64,000 nt of DNA. Source: Undaria pinnatifida (Eukaryota > Sar > Phaeophyceae > Laminariales > Alariaceae). The notes under the pieces were generated by a model. The model made no database searches. It was not told the origin of the DNA and saw only the letters and a program-made list of their open reading frames with translations. Position numbers and translations under genes: made by a program. Below are positions 33,959 to 45,602 of the stretch, piece by piece (the stretch's first letter is position 1; each line of letters begins with the position of its first letter). Location: NCBI GenBank assembly GCA_012845835.1, contig JABAKD010000025.1, positions 6,520,319-6,584,318 on the forward strand, written 5' to 3'.

Positions 33959-34239
33959 TGGACCCAGTTCGCTGATGCCCAAAACCAATTTCAAAGGAGG
34001 TGATGTGGTGGGCGAATGCTATAATGATTTGCGCTGCTTCGATTACCCTGTCTCTCGTTTTGTTTGTTCTTGCGTTCTTGATGAACCTGTCATTTGGCAA
34101 CGAGCAGTTGTGACGCACTTTTAGGTTTGTGTAAAGACTTTATGTGAACTATGTGATGTTTCTGACTCGTAGGGACCTCAATTTAGAACCCAGGGTATAT
34201 GGGTTCCATCTTTTGGCTGGAGTTCGTATGCGGACGTAT

Positions 34240-34660
34240 ATATGTTTTTTGTGTGTCGTGTGTCCGCGTGGTTTTTGCTTCACGTATGTTTTGGTTGATA
34301 TTCTAGACTTGGTTATCGTTATGTTTGAAAGTGGTGCTTTCCGCGTTTTCGATGCTACACGTATATGTTTTTGTTTATGTTCTAAACTTTGTTATCGTGT
34401 TGTTTCGGAGTGGTGTTTTCGAATGCATATTGTTTTGTAACCGCGTAGTTTTTGCTACACGTGTACGTTTTGGTTGATGTTCTAGGTTTCGTTATCGTCT
34501 TGTATCAGGGTGGTGTTTTCGAATACCTATTATTTTGCTTTGTTTGTTTTGCAACCGCGTGGTTTTAGCTACACGTACTTTTTGTTTGATGTTCTAGACT
34601 TCATTGTCGTACTGTAGCAGAATCGTGTTTTCGAATATATACATATGTTGGTGTACAGTG
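34240..34660 (+). repeat. Tandem repeat of about 80-115 bp, four diverged copies
   Basis: The words CGCGTGGTTTTTGCT.CACGTA, TTGATGTTCTAGACTT..TTATCGT and GTGGTGTTTTCGAAT recur, with starts near 34265, 34342, 34442 and 34556. Unequal spacing implies internal deletions. The frame at 34144-34440 is open through part of it, but the peptide shows no known domain. Confidence 0.7.
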
Positions 34661-35402
34661 GTTCGGGGGGGGGGGGGGGGGGGGGGTCTGGTGTATATAT
34701 CTGCAAAACGTATTTTTGTACTCCGAGAAAATTGCTTCGGGGGGCTAAAAACGAAGTTGCGATGGACGCTTGGGGATTTCAACGTTCCCCCTCGCGTATT
34801 TTGACAAGTATGGTTAAATGCATATTTATCCCTGAAGATAGACATGCAGTAACCAGCCTTGACAACTATGGGTTGTAGCGGTATCATAATACACTTATAA
34901 TACCGTTACTCTTCACAGTTGAACTATGTGTGTATTAATTATTTTGCTACACGGTGTGGGTTGAATCGAAATACGGAGGGAGGCTAGAATTTAAGAAAAG
35001 GGGGGTAGGGGGGGGGAGGGGGGGGGATTTTTGCAAGAAAGCTCGTTTGTATGTATAGGTAGTCTGCTCATTGAGTATCCTGTCATGTTGGTGGGTGACA
35101 TGTGATGAGTTGTGGGAGGTTTTGGGATGTTTCGGCGACTCCACTTGCAACTGCAGTGTAGCTATCCGGGTCAACAGGGTGATGTTTGTCAGTCTGTGGA
35201 CGGAATCTATGAAATTCGTGGAAGGTAATGCATCAGTTTATCAAGTGAAGTCTGTAAGTCCAATATCTGGTGAGGGAAGGGTGTCGGGGGGGCGGGGGGC
35301 GGGGAAAGAGGGTGAATTGCAGCAGCGGGATCTCCAGCACATGGAAGTGTTTAATACTCTGGCGGATTTCGATGTGGGTCGTTTGAAGGAAAGTAAGGAA
35401 AG

Positions 35403-35405
<3 letters not shown>

Positions 35406-35433
<28 letters not shown>
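35406..35433 (+). repeat. A28 homopolymer
   Basis: Twenty-eight consecutive A at 35406-35433, the only long A run among G/C homopolymers in this part of the window. It could be the poly(A) end of a retroposed sequence to its left on +, but no matching target duplication was found. The minus-strand ORF that begins here encodes poly-Phe and is an artefact at that end. Confidence 0.85.
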
Positions 35434-35969
35434 GACTAGCTCTTGCATTCAGGCGTGATTTGGACTCAGTAACGTTCGTTGTTTCCGTGGGCATTATATG
35501 TTTTGGCACGATACCTGGGCCGGGAACAACGCGCCATTTTTGAAATGTTTTCCCACTCTTTTGCTGGCAAAGTGCTCCTGGTGGAAAATCCCCCCTTTCC
35601 CCCTTACCCTTTGCCAACCAAGCATTCCGAATCCTCCAACTCCTTTTTAACGCAGGATGATTAGACATCACTGCCTGTCTAGTTCGTACAAATGCATTTG
35701 GCATTATCCCTGAGGGAGATGCATCGTCCCATTTAAATGGTCGTGGGGGTCTACGTTTACCACGTATCCGTGGCATGATTGCTCGGGGGGTTAAATGCCT
35801 GACTGTTTTCGGTTACACGACTTGTTCCTGATGGCGTGTGATCAGGTCTTCAGGTTTCCAAAGACCAGGTCGTCCAAATGTAATCTGGTGTGTCGTAAAG
35901 TTCATCGTGTGGTAGATGAAAGCGGGGGGGGGGGGGGGGGTGGGGGAAGAGCTTATAGTACGATTTTAT

Positions 35970-36560
35970 TTTCTATGTAATTGTAAGTTGATGGCGGTTA
36001 GGGGGGGGGGGGGGGGATTTAATTGGCGTGGGGCTACTCAATGTCACAGGAGTACAATGGTATACTTTTCTGCTTCATCGCTTCTGTTTCATCGTTGGGA
36101 AGAGGGGGGGGGGGAGCGGGTTGCAACAGGTTATCGCGAGAGTATTTTTCATGTGTATAAACCTGTGGCAAATTATGTTTAATGGGTCAGGCAGCGGGGG
36201 AGGGTAAACCTGTAACTTGAGGAGGGAGGGGGGGGGGGGGTGGAGGACATAATTTTATTGAGTATATTTATTTTTAACCGTAAGTTGATGAGGGTTAGGG
36301 ATGGGGGGGGGGGTAATTATATTATCGTTGGGGTAAACAAGGTCGCTGTGTAATGGCATACTTTTCTTGTTTCGTCGTTTCTGTTTCATCGTTAGGGGGG
36401 GTTGGCGTGGGGGGAGGGCGGGGGGGGCGGGGGCGGGTTGCGGGTTCCAACAGTTTATCGCGAGGGTATACAAGGTCGCAGTGTTATAACATACTTTTCA
36501 TACGTGTAAACCTGTGGCAAATCATGTTAAAATCGATCAGGCAGCGAGGGGGGGGGGGGG
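35970..36560 (+). repeat. Tandem array, about 300-bp units, with G tracts
   Basis: Two similar units share GTAAGTTGATGRNGGTTAGGG, a G tract, TAATGGYATACTTTTC, TTTCTGTTTCATCGTT, a second G tract, GGGTTGC..CAACAG.TTATCGCGAG, and CGTGTAAACCTGTGGCAAAT.ATGTT. The units begin near 35982 and 36281. A third partial set of words follows at 36580-36730. The longest G run in the area is about 19 (36836-36856). Confidence 0.75.
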
Positions 36561-37114
36561 TTCTCACAATTTCATGCCTAATTATGTTTAATCGGCTAGG
36601 CATGGAGATAAGAAGGACCGCGAGGGGGGGGGGGGGGAATCTGGTCCGTTGTCTCTTGTATATCTACCGGGGGGGGGGGTGGTGAGTTTGTGGCGGCGGT
36701 ATACACGGCCGCAGTATTATACTATACTTCTTATGTGTGTGGAGGCATGTGGTATACTTCTATTTAATCGGTGAGAGGGGAAGAGCGGGAAGAAAGCGAG
36801 GGGTAAATATGAAGAAAAAATAATAAGGGGGGGCGGGGGGGGGGGGGGGGGGGGGGGCGTCTCACAATTAAATAACTTTGACAGCCTTTGTAGAATTTCA
36901 ATTTGTATAACATATAAAACCACTCTTCATACGTCACGATAGTATCCGTGAGGGACTCGAACAAATTTCAAGGGGGGCATAATAAAGCATACCCGGGTGG
37001 GTCAAAATCTCCTGAGAGCCGACGTGTTCAGACAAGCCTATTCGCGTAAGTTGCCGTCAACCACCCAAATTTCTCGGGTCACTCAGGCTACCTCGTGGGG
37101 CTGTCTCTGAGCGC

Positions 37115-37237
37115 TTGATATATTATAAAAAACGAAAATACACTCCAGCTGTGAGATCGAAGATTTTGTCGAAACTCACGTATATAGTAAACTTCCTTCC
37201 AGGTATGCATCCATGCGACCTAAAGATTTTGACCCGC

Positions 37238-37269
<32 letters not shown>

Positions 37270-37320
37270 CCCAACCGCCCTACCCCGTCGTTTTGTTTTC
37301 TCCCGCCTCCCCGGCTAATG
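37115..37320. repeat. Strand-switch point: TR-A fragment (minus) joined to C-rich arm
   Basis: At 37115-37182 the first 65 bp of a minus-oriented TR-A (TATATTATAAAAAACG..GTCGAAACTCA) breaks off. From 37220 the + strand carries long C tracts (about 34 C at 37227-37266 with one T), followed by complement-oriented arm subunits. G runs dominate left of this point and C runs right of it, so it is the apparent axis of the fold-back. Confidence 0.65.
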
Positions 37321-37674
37321 ATATGTCAAAATCTACCAGACAGAGTAATAATAACTACCGGACAGTTGATATCACCCCATTACCTTTCCAGCCATCCATG
37401 GTGTAGATCCAATTAATATTTCTCTCCCGACGCGTTCTACGAAAGAAGTGAACAACATTTTTTTCTGAGGTTCCTCTCTGTCTGCGAGATTAGGACCTCT
37501 CCCCAGAACGGATTAGGATAAAATAATAAGGCTAGACCAGATGAGCAACCCGATGTCTTAGGTACAAAACGATAATCATGCAAAGTAACGGATTTTTTCC
37601 GACGTTACTAGGTTTAGGAGTCCCGGCGTTCAGAAACCTAAACAACAGCAGAAAAGTGCTACCTCTATCGCAGC

Positions 37675-37799
37675 ATGCGTCTCACACCCCGTTCGCCCCC
37701 TCCTTCCCCACCACCCTCACCGTCGCCTAGCACCGCGCGCATAATATGTACGCGACCTGACGCTGTTGGAAATCACCTCCCCCCCCCCCCCCCCCCCCC

Positions 37800-37839
<40 letters not shown>

Positions 37840-38370
37840 TTTCCAACTCCCCGCCCTCTCCTCATCAGTTGCACGGCTTACAGGATATACATGATGAACC
37901 GTGCATTCCTTCCACAATCGTCAGATTTTCCCCTCAAAATATTTATAGTTTCCGGGCGTAGGTAGATGAAGTTGCCCCTGCCCCCCTCCGCCCCCCCTTG
38001 CCCACTCTCTCTTGTTCAAACCCCGGCTCCCATACCCTTGAAATATCCGCCCTCCCCTCACCATTTAAACGACTTACAGGATACACATGATAAACTGATG
38101 CATTTCCTTCCACAGCTGTCAGATTTTGTCCGCCTCATAAACGGGGTGTATTTTGTCCGCGCACAGATCGATTAACATCACCCTGTTGACCCTGGTACAA
38201 GCTACGTTGTACCTCCAAGGGGAGTTGCCGACATGTATGCTTAATGAGGACACACAGAGTGATACACGTGATAGGAGTATCACACACAGCTTGCCAACAG
38301 GAGGTTCGACGAAATAGTCGATCTCAGAGTTGGATGGAGCGTATTTTTTTTTGAAAAAGTATAATAATAG
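37675..38370 (+). repeat. C-tract array plus TR-A copy (right arm, inner)
   Basis: C21 at 37779-37799 and C39 at 37801-37839 are separated by a single A, the longest homopolymers in the window. They are followed by a subunit (CGATAAACTGATGCATTTCCTTCCACAGCTGTC type) and a diverged TR-A unit at 38112-38370 that ends in a T-rich tail. ORFs here are poly-Pro or poly-Gly artefacts. Confidence 0.85.
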
Positions 38371-39202
38371 TTGTCGGCGCGGACGAAGGCCAAGATGACA
38401 GAGGTGCGATTTTGTTTTTTTTCAAGGCTCCTCAGCCTGATTTTAGTACACCCTTGTTAAGCCAATAGCTGATTTGGGGGGGGGGGGAGTAGAAGTTCGA
38501 GCGGATGAACACTCCCATCGCCTAGATACTCCACGAAAATGAATTGGACCTGGCAAAAAAAACGTACACAAATTCCGACGATTTGGGGCAAGGAGCCCCG
38601 CAATTTTGAAAACGGTTCAGCAGAAACATCAGAAGAAGTTTCTCTATCTATCATACGTAGCACGCGTCGGCTGCGGGTCTGAACTGGGCCTCCGACTTGG
38701 TCGGCGTCCATTATAAATCGAATTACAGGCCGGAGAAATACGCTGAAATATTGAGAAACCGGGGCTTTCCTATCATACGCTGAACAGAACCAAGGGAACG
38801 TACTGGGTAGGCCAATAGTTCAGCCCGACACATGCTACGATATAGGTAGCACTTTTGGTGTTTCAATAGTGTTCAACGACGGTCCGAAATCGCCAGAAAA
38901 TCGCCGAAGATATTCGATTTAGGTTGCTCATGATTCTTGTTGTAGACTATACCTATAGAGGCCTTGGGAATTTTTACCCGGAAGCACTTGTCGTTTTTTA
39001 CATATCAGTCTCAGGGAGAGGTCGTAAACCCCCAAACTGAGAAAACTCAGAAAACAAAGTGGTGCGCAACTCAACCTTAGCATCAGTCGCCAACCATCTG
39101 AATGTCGTGCCTGGTCCCCGCGGGTCCGTTCTTGACCGAGTTGCAGATCGAAATACAATCGCCTATTTGTCGAGGAACAGGCGTCGTTGTCCTCATTGTA
39201 TA

Positions 39203-39640
39203 TGCCAAGCGAAGTACGACTAACGAAGTAACGTAATTGAGCGCCTGTACACTGAGCGTTCCTTCCAAAAAAATAACGATTCGCATCCCTCCCTGTCGTT
39301 CTCAATGGCGGTGACATTGCATGACCATCACCTCGCCTGTTGCATTTGGCACTATGCATCTCTTTCTTATATTTAGCGATGTCGGAAAATAATGGTATCT
39401 ACATGATTGTACCTATCGATTGAAATATTCTCTCTTTCGATCCATGTACAATAACAAACTATGAAGCTCTTAACACGCTGTTTACGACACCTAAGAACTG
39501 GGTTGCATACTACATGTAACATCAAACCTTCTGGAAAAAAAAACATTACCAGGCGGGTGATATAAAGGGGTGTCTTCTTAGTGCAACCGTCAGATTCGTC
39601 CCCTTCAATGGTTTATAGTTCCCGCGCACAGATTGAAATG
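39203..39640 (-). repeat. Inverted copy of the inner left-arm segment
   Basis: The complement reads GCCAAGCGAAGTACGACTAACGAAG, CAATTACGTTAC, GATTCGCATCCCTCCCT, CACCTCGCCTGTTG, TCTCTTTCTTATA and CGATCCATGTACA, matching 32230-32790 in reverse order. It is the clearest proof that the arms are inverted copies over more than the TR-A ends. Sequence divergence is noticeable, so the inversion is old. Confidence 0.8.
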
Positions 39641-39885
39641 CTCGCCCCCCCGCCGCCCGGCCCCCGATCTCGCTTGTTTAAACGCAGCACCTCAAATCAA
39701 AATCTGCCATTTGGAGTAGTAAACACTACCAGCCAGCTGATATCATCTAATTATCCATCTAGCCATCCATGCCGTAGCTCCAACTCATCTCCCCCCCCCC
39801 CTTTGTTCCCCGCCCAGTTCGTTCAAACGCCCCACTTCCAATAAAAATTGGCTAGAGTAATAAACACTTATAAGCCATTGATATC

Positions 39886-40172
39886 TGTTGATTGTATGCT
39901 TGGATATGATGCGGATATGATGACTGTTGAGTATTGCAGGGGTTTCCAGTGATAAGTTGGCTACATGATAGCGGGATATCGGGATGGTGGAAATACTCCG
40001 CCTATTTATCCGCCTTTCTTCCTGGCGAGCGCACTCCACGCTGCGCCTTGGCTAGGAGCAACGTAATATATATTTGTACGTCAAATAATTGTCTTCGTAC
40101 CGGTGACGCCACTACCCCACTATTGTCAGCTCAACGGGTAAGCCCTCTACGCTTCGTAGGGATCAACAAACA
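39886..40172 (+). repeat. 5' LTR of the Copia element
   Basis: TG..CA-bounded, 287 bp. It contains TAATATATATTTG (40063-40075), a plausible TATA region for the RNA start, and a small inverted repeat CCCTCTACG/CGTAGGG near the 3' end. A primer-binding site directly downstream is not obvious: the DNA after 40172 (CGATAATTATCGCGTACG) does not resemble the usual tRNA-Met 3' complement, so an internal tRNA fragment or an unusual tRNA primer is possible. Confidence 0.95.
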
Positions 40173-40277
40173 CGATAATTATCGCGTACGCGGTACTATC
40201 CCTGTTCGAAGCAAAGAGTGTTGAGTGACGTGGGCTCTTCTGCGGAAGAGAGATAGCTGGAGAAATCAGCCGGAGCC

Positions 40278-41222
40278 ATGGCAGACACCGATTCGAGTGA
40301 AGCCCAAGGGAGCAGAGGCGGGATTACACCCGCCATTTTGGAGCAGCTGGCAGACTTCCAGAGGAGAGTGGTTCTCCTGGAAGGAGCCACACCGGGAGCT
40401 GAGGTACGCGAAGCCCCAGCCTCTTCCCCGTCGCTTGCGCCTGTTGTGCAAGGTCTGGCCCATCCGGGCGGGTATTTTGGTTGCAACCGTCCCCCCAAGT
40501 TTAATAGTAAGAGGGACACGTGGCCCCCCTGGAAAGAGAAATTCACGTCGTTCACTAGTATAAAAGGATGCAGGGATGCCTACAGAGAGACACCCAACCC
40601 TGTTAGAGTAGCGGATGACTCCCTCACGAATGAGGACTTGCTGTTGAGGCACTTGGCTTCGACAATCATGTATGGTAGAATGGCTAGGGAGTTTTTGCTG
40701 GAAGCTTTGGACTCTGACCCCCCGTGTTTAACCAGGATGCTAGAGACCAAGTCGCCTAGCGGAGCGTGGAAAGTCATGACCGATTTTTATGCTCCAAAGA
40801 CAATCATTGAAAAACGAAGGGTAGCACAGGAGTTCGACTCCATCACAATGGCAGAGGGTGAATACCCTGTAGAATACTTGAGCCGCATAGACAAGACATT
40901 GCAAAAGCTTGCAATGCTAGGGGGGACAAAGGATGATGATGACGTTAATGTACATATTGTCCAGAACCTCTCAGCGTCTTATAAAGTGGAAAAGAAAATC
41001 CTGTTGTCTAGCCATGGCCTGACTCGTTCAAACATTGAAGAGGTAGTAAGAAACGCGTACATGTCGCTCAAGCAGAATGTTGGAAGGGGTAAGGGTCAGT
41101 CGAAGGGAGATGACCCACATGCTCTCTACGCCGGCGGTGCACAACCAGCCGGTGCAGGGGGCAATGGGATGGGAAGGAACCCGAAAAGAAAAACAGGAGA
41201 ACAGACAGAAACAGCAGCAGTC

Positions 41223-41264
<42 letters not shown>

Positions 41265-41333
41265 CCGGCAGCAGCAGCCACAGCAGCCGCAGCCGCCTTA
41301 CCAGCAGCAGCAGCAGCAGCACCAAAGTGGTGA
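40278..41333 (+). CDS. gag: Copia Gag polyprotein region (capsid part)
   Basis: 351 residues as read, beginning MADTDSSEAQG after a 105-bp leader. Residues about 75-250 match the UBN2-type capsid of Copia elements: PPKFNSKRDTWPPWKEKF, then LLRHLASTIMYG, FYAPKTIIEKRRVAQEF and YPVEYLSRIDKTLQKLAML. It would assemble into cytoplasmic virus-like particles. In this frame the CAG tract is read as poly-Ala and ends at 41333. The nucleocapsid zinc knuckle lies in the +1 frame, so the C-terminus in this frame is almost certainly a frameshift artefact arising in the A-rich GAAAAGAAAAACAGG region near 41180. Confidence 0.85.
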
Positions 41334-42969
41334 TGGCGGTGTAGTGGGCCCACCGTACCGTTTAGATCCGGTATATGGGCAGTGGCGTTGGGATGACTCG
41401 AGGTTGGCCCCTTTCGGGAACGCTGGTAATGTACCTCCGATGGGATATGTACCAGTTCAACCTCCGCCAGGTGCACTACCACCGACACCCCCGCCACCGG
41501 CAGGATCGGGACCGCCACGTAGAGGTACTCCGAAAGCTCCCCGGCTATGCTTCAAGTGTCAGCTACCGGGGCATTATGCCGCTCAATTCACTGCGCACGC
41601 ACACGCACACGTCGCGCAAAATTACCCACCCAGCTCAGGTTATTTAGGCGCGCACGTTGCATCGTTTAGCCCCCCACCAGCGTCAAACGACGGAAATTGG
41701 CAGGCCGGAGCATACCATGAGCCCTATGGAGCTGGTGACTACGCTCCGACTAGCTATGCTCCGCAGTACGGTGCCACAGAAGCAGCACCGTACGCCTCCT
41801 CGACCGACCACTCCCCGTATGACTCTCAAGGGGCAGCGGAATCCACGCATAGCAGAAGCACGCCCGACGACCCACACGTTCTCACCGCGCAGATTGCTCA
41901 ACAAATCCAATACCCCTCAGAAACGAAAAAGACGCCTTGTGACATTTCTGGGGGTAGCGGTAGAGATGAGTGGGTTGCCGACTCTGGTGCTTCGTATCAC
42001 GTGACGGGGGACCCCACTGGGATGCTTGACTGTAAGCCCCCTCCGGTAGGTAAGGAGAGATTAGTGATAGGTGACATGACGATGATGGGCGTCGAGTGCT
42101 TTGGCAAGCTGTCTCTGTTGATGCACTGCCAGGGTGGTGACACGCATGTACGGCTGACGAACGTGGCATACGTGTCTGGAGTCCAGTTTAACTTGTTCTC
42201 ATTACACGCTGTGATGTCAAAGTGCCGTGTGACCATGGACGCCGAGGGGGTTCACATTCTTGGGGGGAGTGTTTCGTTCGTACGCAGAGAGGCTGGCTCA
42301 TACTGCTCCGCAACTAGGATCGCCGACCCCCCCATGGCTAACGCAGTATTGGTCCCTGGCAAGCAGCAACGGATCGATATTAACGACCTGCACGTTGCGC
42401 TAGCCCACTCACATGCTGAAACCCTACGCGAGACGGCACGCCAACATGGTGTAGAAGTGGTAGGAGAGTTGGTCCCTTGTGCTGGGTGTTCCGGAGCCAA
42501 GGGTAAGAGGATGCCAGTTCCGAGATCCACCAACAGTCGCTCGACCAAACCCTTTGAGCGTCTGTTTGTAGCTCTGTCCGGAAAGCGCCCCGCGTCATCT
42601 GGTTGTTACCACTACCTAATGATGATCGTGGACGATTTTTCTCGGTTTGGATGGACATACTTCCTCAAGGAGAAGCCCGACGTGCCCGCTGTTTTTGCTG
42701 GTTTTTTGGCTGACATTCGGGCACAGGGAACCCCGACCATTGTGGAGTGCCTACGCTCAGATAACGGTACTGAATTCACTAAGGGTGAGTTCGTGACGCT
42801 GCTAGACCACCACCGTATCCGCCGAGAATACACGCCCGTAGACTCTCCAAAGTACGACGGCGTGGTCGAGCGCAGGATTGCCCTAATCTTGGAGGCCGCG
42901 ATGGCGTCCTGCCTGGAGGCTCCCCCCCTGTTCGGCGGCGTGCCTCTGCCGCCGACAGGGCCTCTATAG
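41050..42969 (+). pseudogene. pol: Copia nucleocapsid, protease and integrase part of pol (stop-interrupted)
   Basis: Frame 1 carries a poly-Gln tract (CAG, about 41212-41325) and a zinc-knuckle-like CFKCQLPGHYAAQF at 41548 in which the final Cys position is Phe. The aspartic protease motif DSGA is at 41980. The HH..CC zinc region of integrase follows (H..H 42390-42410, CAGC near 42480). The catalytic triad is intact: D in IVDD (42631), D in RSDNGTEF (42760) and E in VVERR (42868), with correct D35E spacing. A TAG at 42967-42969 falls where Copia integrases have the Trp of the LWAEA motif, ending the frame. Upstream it is out of frame with Gag. Confidence 0.88.
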
Positions 42970-44883
42970 GCGGAAGCGTGCGTGCACGCGAGTGATGCCA
43001 TCAACGTGTCGGCGAGGGTGAGTGACAGGCCGGGCATGTTGTCGCCTTACCAAAAGTTGTATGGTAGAGCACCGTTCCCGCGACTGCTCCCCTTTCTAAA
43101 GCCAGGCTTTTATCATGTGAAGCGGACGCTGAATTCTGAGCCGAAGGCACAGGTTTGCTTTTTCTTAAACAGCGGTAGCAACCACCCGAGGGACTGTTGC
43201 AAGGTGTTACTTGTGTCCGGCCGCCGGTCGTACACCCGTGATGTTACTTGGGAGCATCCGCGGGGAGCCTTTGCTGGGTTGCTGCCTGCGGCATGGTCCA
43301 AGGGCACCCCGTCATCTGGGCCGAGTTTGCAAGAGGCGCAGATGCCCCCGGAAGACGGGGAGGTATGGCATGAGCTGGCACCGGTGCCGTCGAGGACGTC
43401 ACCGGGGCTGGCACAACCGTCACCGGTCACGTCAATGACGTCACCGGTTCCGTCACCGGTGCCGTCAAGGCCGTCACCGTTGCCGTCACATCCGTCACCG
43501 GTGCCGTCAAGGGCGTCACCGGTGCCGTCAACGGCGTCACAGGCGTTGGTCCAGCCGTCACCGGTGTGGACGTCAAGGGCGTCACCGGGGGCGACACAGC
43601 CGTCACCGGTGGTGCCGTCAAGGGCGTCCCCGGGGCCGGCACAGCCGTCGCTGGTGACGTCAAGGGCGTCACCAGGCCTGGCACAGCCGCCTCAGTCACA
43701 GTCGTTGCCGCTATCACACCACTTCTCAGGAGCTGGTGATGGTGGCGAGCCACAACACCTGGGGCGCACGCGGGCGCAGACTGCTCGCAACCAGGCAGAA
43801 ATTGACAGATCGCAGACTGTAAATAACGGTGTAGCTCAACTGGGACGCACCAGGGGGCAAACCGCGCGCAATCAGGGGGGTATGCAACATGGACTGTTGT
43901 CTTTGATGGCTGCGCGGGAGGGTATTGGTCATGTACTGTACCATCAAGCCCCACCTCACAAGAACCTTCCTCTACCCTCGCGCCCGGTGAGTGAACTCTT
44001 GACGCCGAACTCGTACTCGGAAGCGCTCACCGACGAATATTCTGATCTCTGGATTCAGGCCATGGAGAAAGAATATGGTGGCTTGGAGAACGCGGGTACT
44101 TTCGGCGCGATCTAGCAACCAAACGGCCTAAATGTTCTTTCGGCGAAGTGGGTGTACGGTTGGAAATCGAATGAGATTGGCTTTGCGACCAGGGCTAAGG
44201 CGAGGTTGGTAGCGAGGGGTTGCGGGCAGCGTGAAGGTATCGATTTATTTGAGACATTTGCCCCGACGCCTACGGCGTCCTGCATCCGCTTGTTGGGTGC
44301 CATTGCTTGCGAGTTAGATTTGGATCTTTGTCATTTCGATGCAGAGCAGGCTTTTGTTCAGTCAAACCTAGACGATGTTTTTATGCGGCTACCCCGGGGT
44401 TGTGGTGAGATGTCTGGTAAGGTAGTACGCTTGAACCGCAGTCTCTACGGCTTGAAACAAGCGTCGAGATCGTGGCACAACCACTTGCTATCGCACATGA
44501 AGAGTCTTCGTTTTGAGCAGAGTCTAGCAGACGCGTGTGTCTTGCGCTTGGTCGAGTCTGGAACTGTCGCCATAGTAACAGTAGTTCATGTGGACGATAT
44601 CTTCGCAGTGGGACGGAAGGCTAGATGCGATCAGTTCTGCGAAGACTTGAACCGCCTAGTGCCGATTACCAACCTTGGCGAGCTAAGGTGGTATGCTGAC
44701 TGCCGGTATTCTAGAGATTGGGATGCTGGCACTTTAACGATCTCGCAGCAAGCTTTCGCTGAAAACACAGCTTTGAAGTTCGGCGTTAGCTCGGGCAGAA
44801 GAAACCCGTTAGAAAGGGCCTTAAACTCGAAGAGTTCGATGCGACTGAACCTGAGGGTGACTGGCCTTTCCGTGAACTGGTAG
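42970..44883 (+). pseudogene. pol: Copia integrase C-terminus, repeat linker and reverse transcriptase (broken)
   Basis: Continues in the same frame after the TAG: AEACVHASD, SPYQKLYGRAPFP and the GKR-type integrase tail. It then enters a long Pro/Ser/Thr linker (about 43380-43690) made of CCGTCACCGGTGCCGTCAAGG-like units. A second in-frame stop (TAG 44113-44115) precedes the RT. The RT shows KWVYGWK, GIDLFETFAPTP, FDAEQAFVQ (first catalytic Asp), SLYGLKQASRSW and HVDDIFA (catalytic Asp pair at 44593-44598). Near 44800 a frameshift moves the coding frame, so the frame ends at 44883 with an unrelated tail. Inactive unless read-through or shifts occur. Confidence 0.88.
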
Positions 44884-45530
44884 GGTGCTTGATGTGGCTT
44901 GCCAATCAGACACGTCCGGATATTGCGAACGCAGTGAGAGCGGTAGCCAGGTACACCAACTCGCCCAGGGCGATGCACTGGAAGACAGCGGTTGGCATTT
45001 TAGAGTATGTTTTTTTCACGAGTGATTTTAGAATTACTTTTCAGAGAGGTAAGGGACTGGAGCTGGTTGCGTATGCGGATGCAGACTACGCCAGCAATGC
45101 CACTGATGATAGGAGGTCGGTTTCCGGTGGGGCTGTTATGTGCGCAGGAGCATGCGTGTGCTGGTTTTCGAGGATTCAAAAGTGCGTGACGCTTTTGACC
45201 ACAGAAGCCGAGTACGTAGCACTAGCAGACACCATCAAGGAGGTGATTTTCTTGCGGTACGTGTGGAGTTTTATTTTGCCTGGCATTGGTTCCGCATGCA
45301 TCACGGTTTTTGAGGACAACAAGGGGGCAAGGCACCTGGCTCATAACCCGGTGTGCGCGTCGAATTCGAAACACATCGACATTAGGCACCACTTCCTCCG
45401 TGAGCTTGTATTCAGGGGAGAGTTTGACATTGTCGCCGTAGAGTCTGAGCAGCAACACGCAGACTTCCTGACAAAGGTACTTGCCGGTCCAGTTTTTCGT
45501 TTTCACCGGGATTTTGTGATGAACATTTGA
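44820..45530 (+). pseudogene. pol: Copia RT thumb and RNase H domain (frame-shifted from RT)
   Basis: In frame 3 from about 44800: KLEEFDATEPEGDWPF, RELVGCLMWLANQTRPDI, AYADADYASN (RNase H Asp), TTEAEYVALAD (Glu), TVFEDNKGARHL (Asp), SKHIDIRHHFLRE and QHADFLTKVL. All acidic RNase H residues expected in Copia are present, so this module is intact and only its linkage to RT is lost. It normally removes RNA from the RNA-DNA hybrid during reverse transcription. The natural stop is the TGA at 45528-45530. Confidence 0.88.
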
Positions 45531-45602
45531 TTTTGGGAGAACGGTGGAATATGTCATGATTTAGTACGCTAGGTTCGTTTTTTTGTACTGTTTAAAAATG
45601 AT

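Noticed and set aside
35351-35776. 141-codon minus-strand ORF ending in poly-Phe
   Set aside because: The poly-Phe is the complement of the A28 run. The remaining 100 codons show no motif, so coding status is unsupported.
43427-43954. 175-codon minus-strand ORF rich in Val, Thr and Pro
   Set aside because: Antisense of the repeat-encoded linker in Copia pol; openness follows from the 3n-periodic minisatellite.
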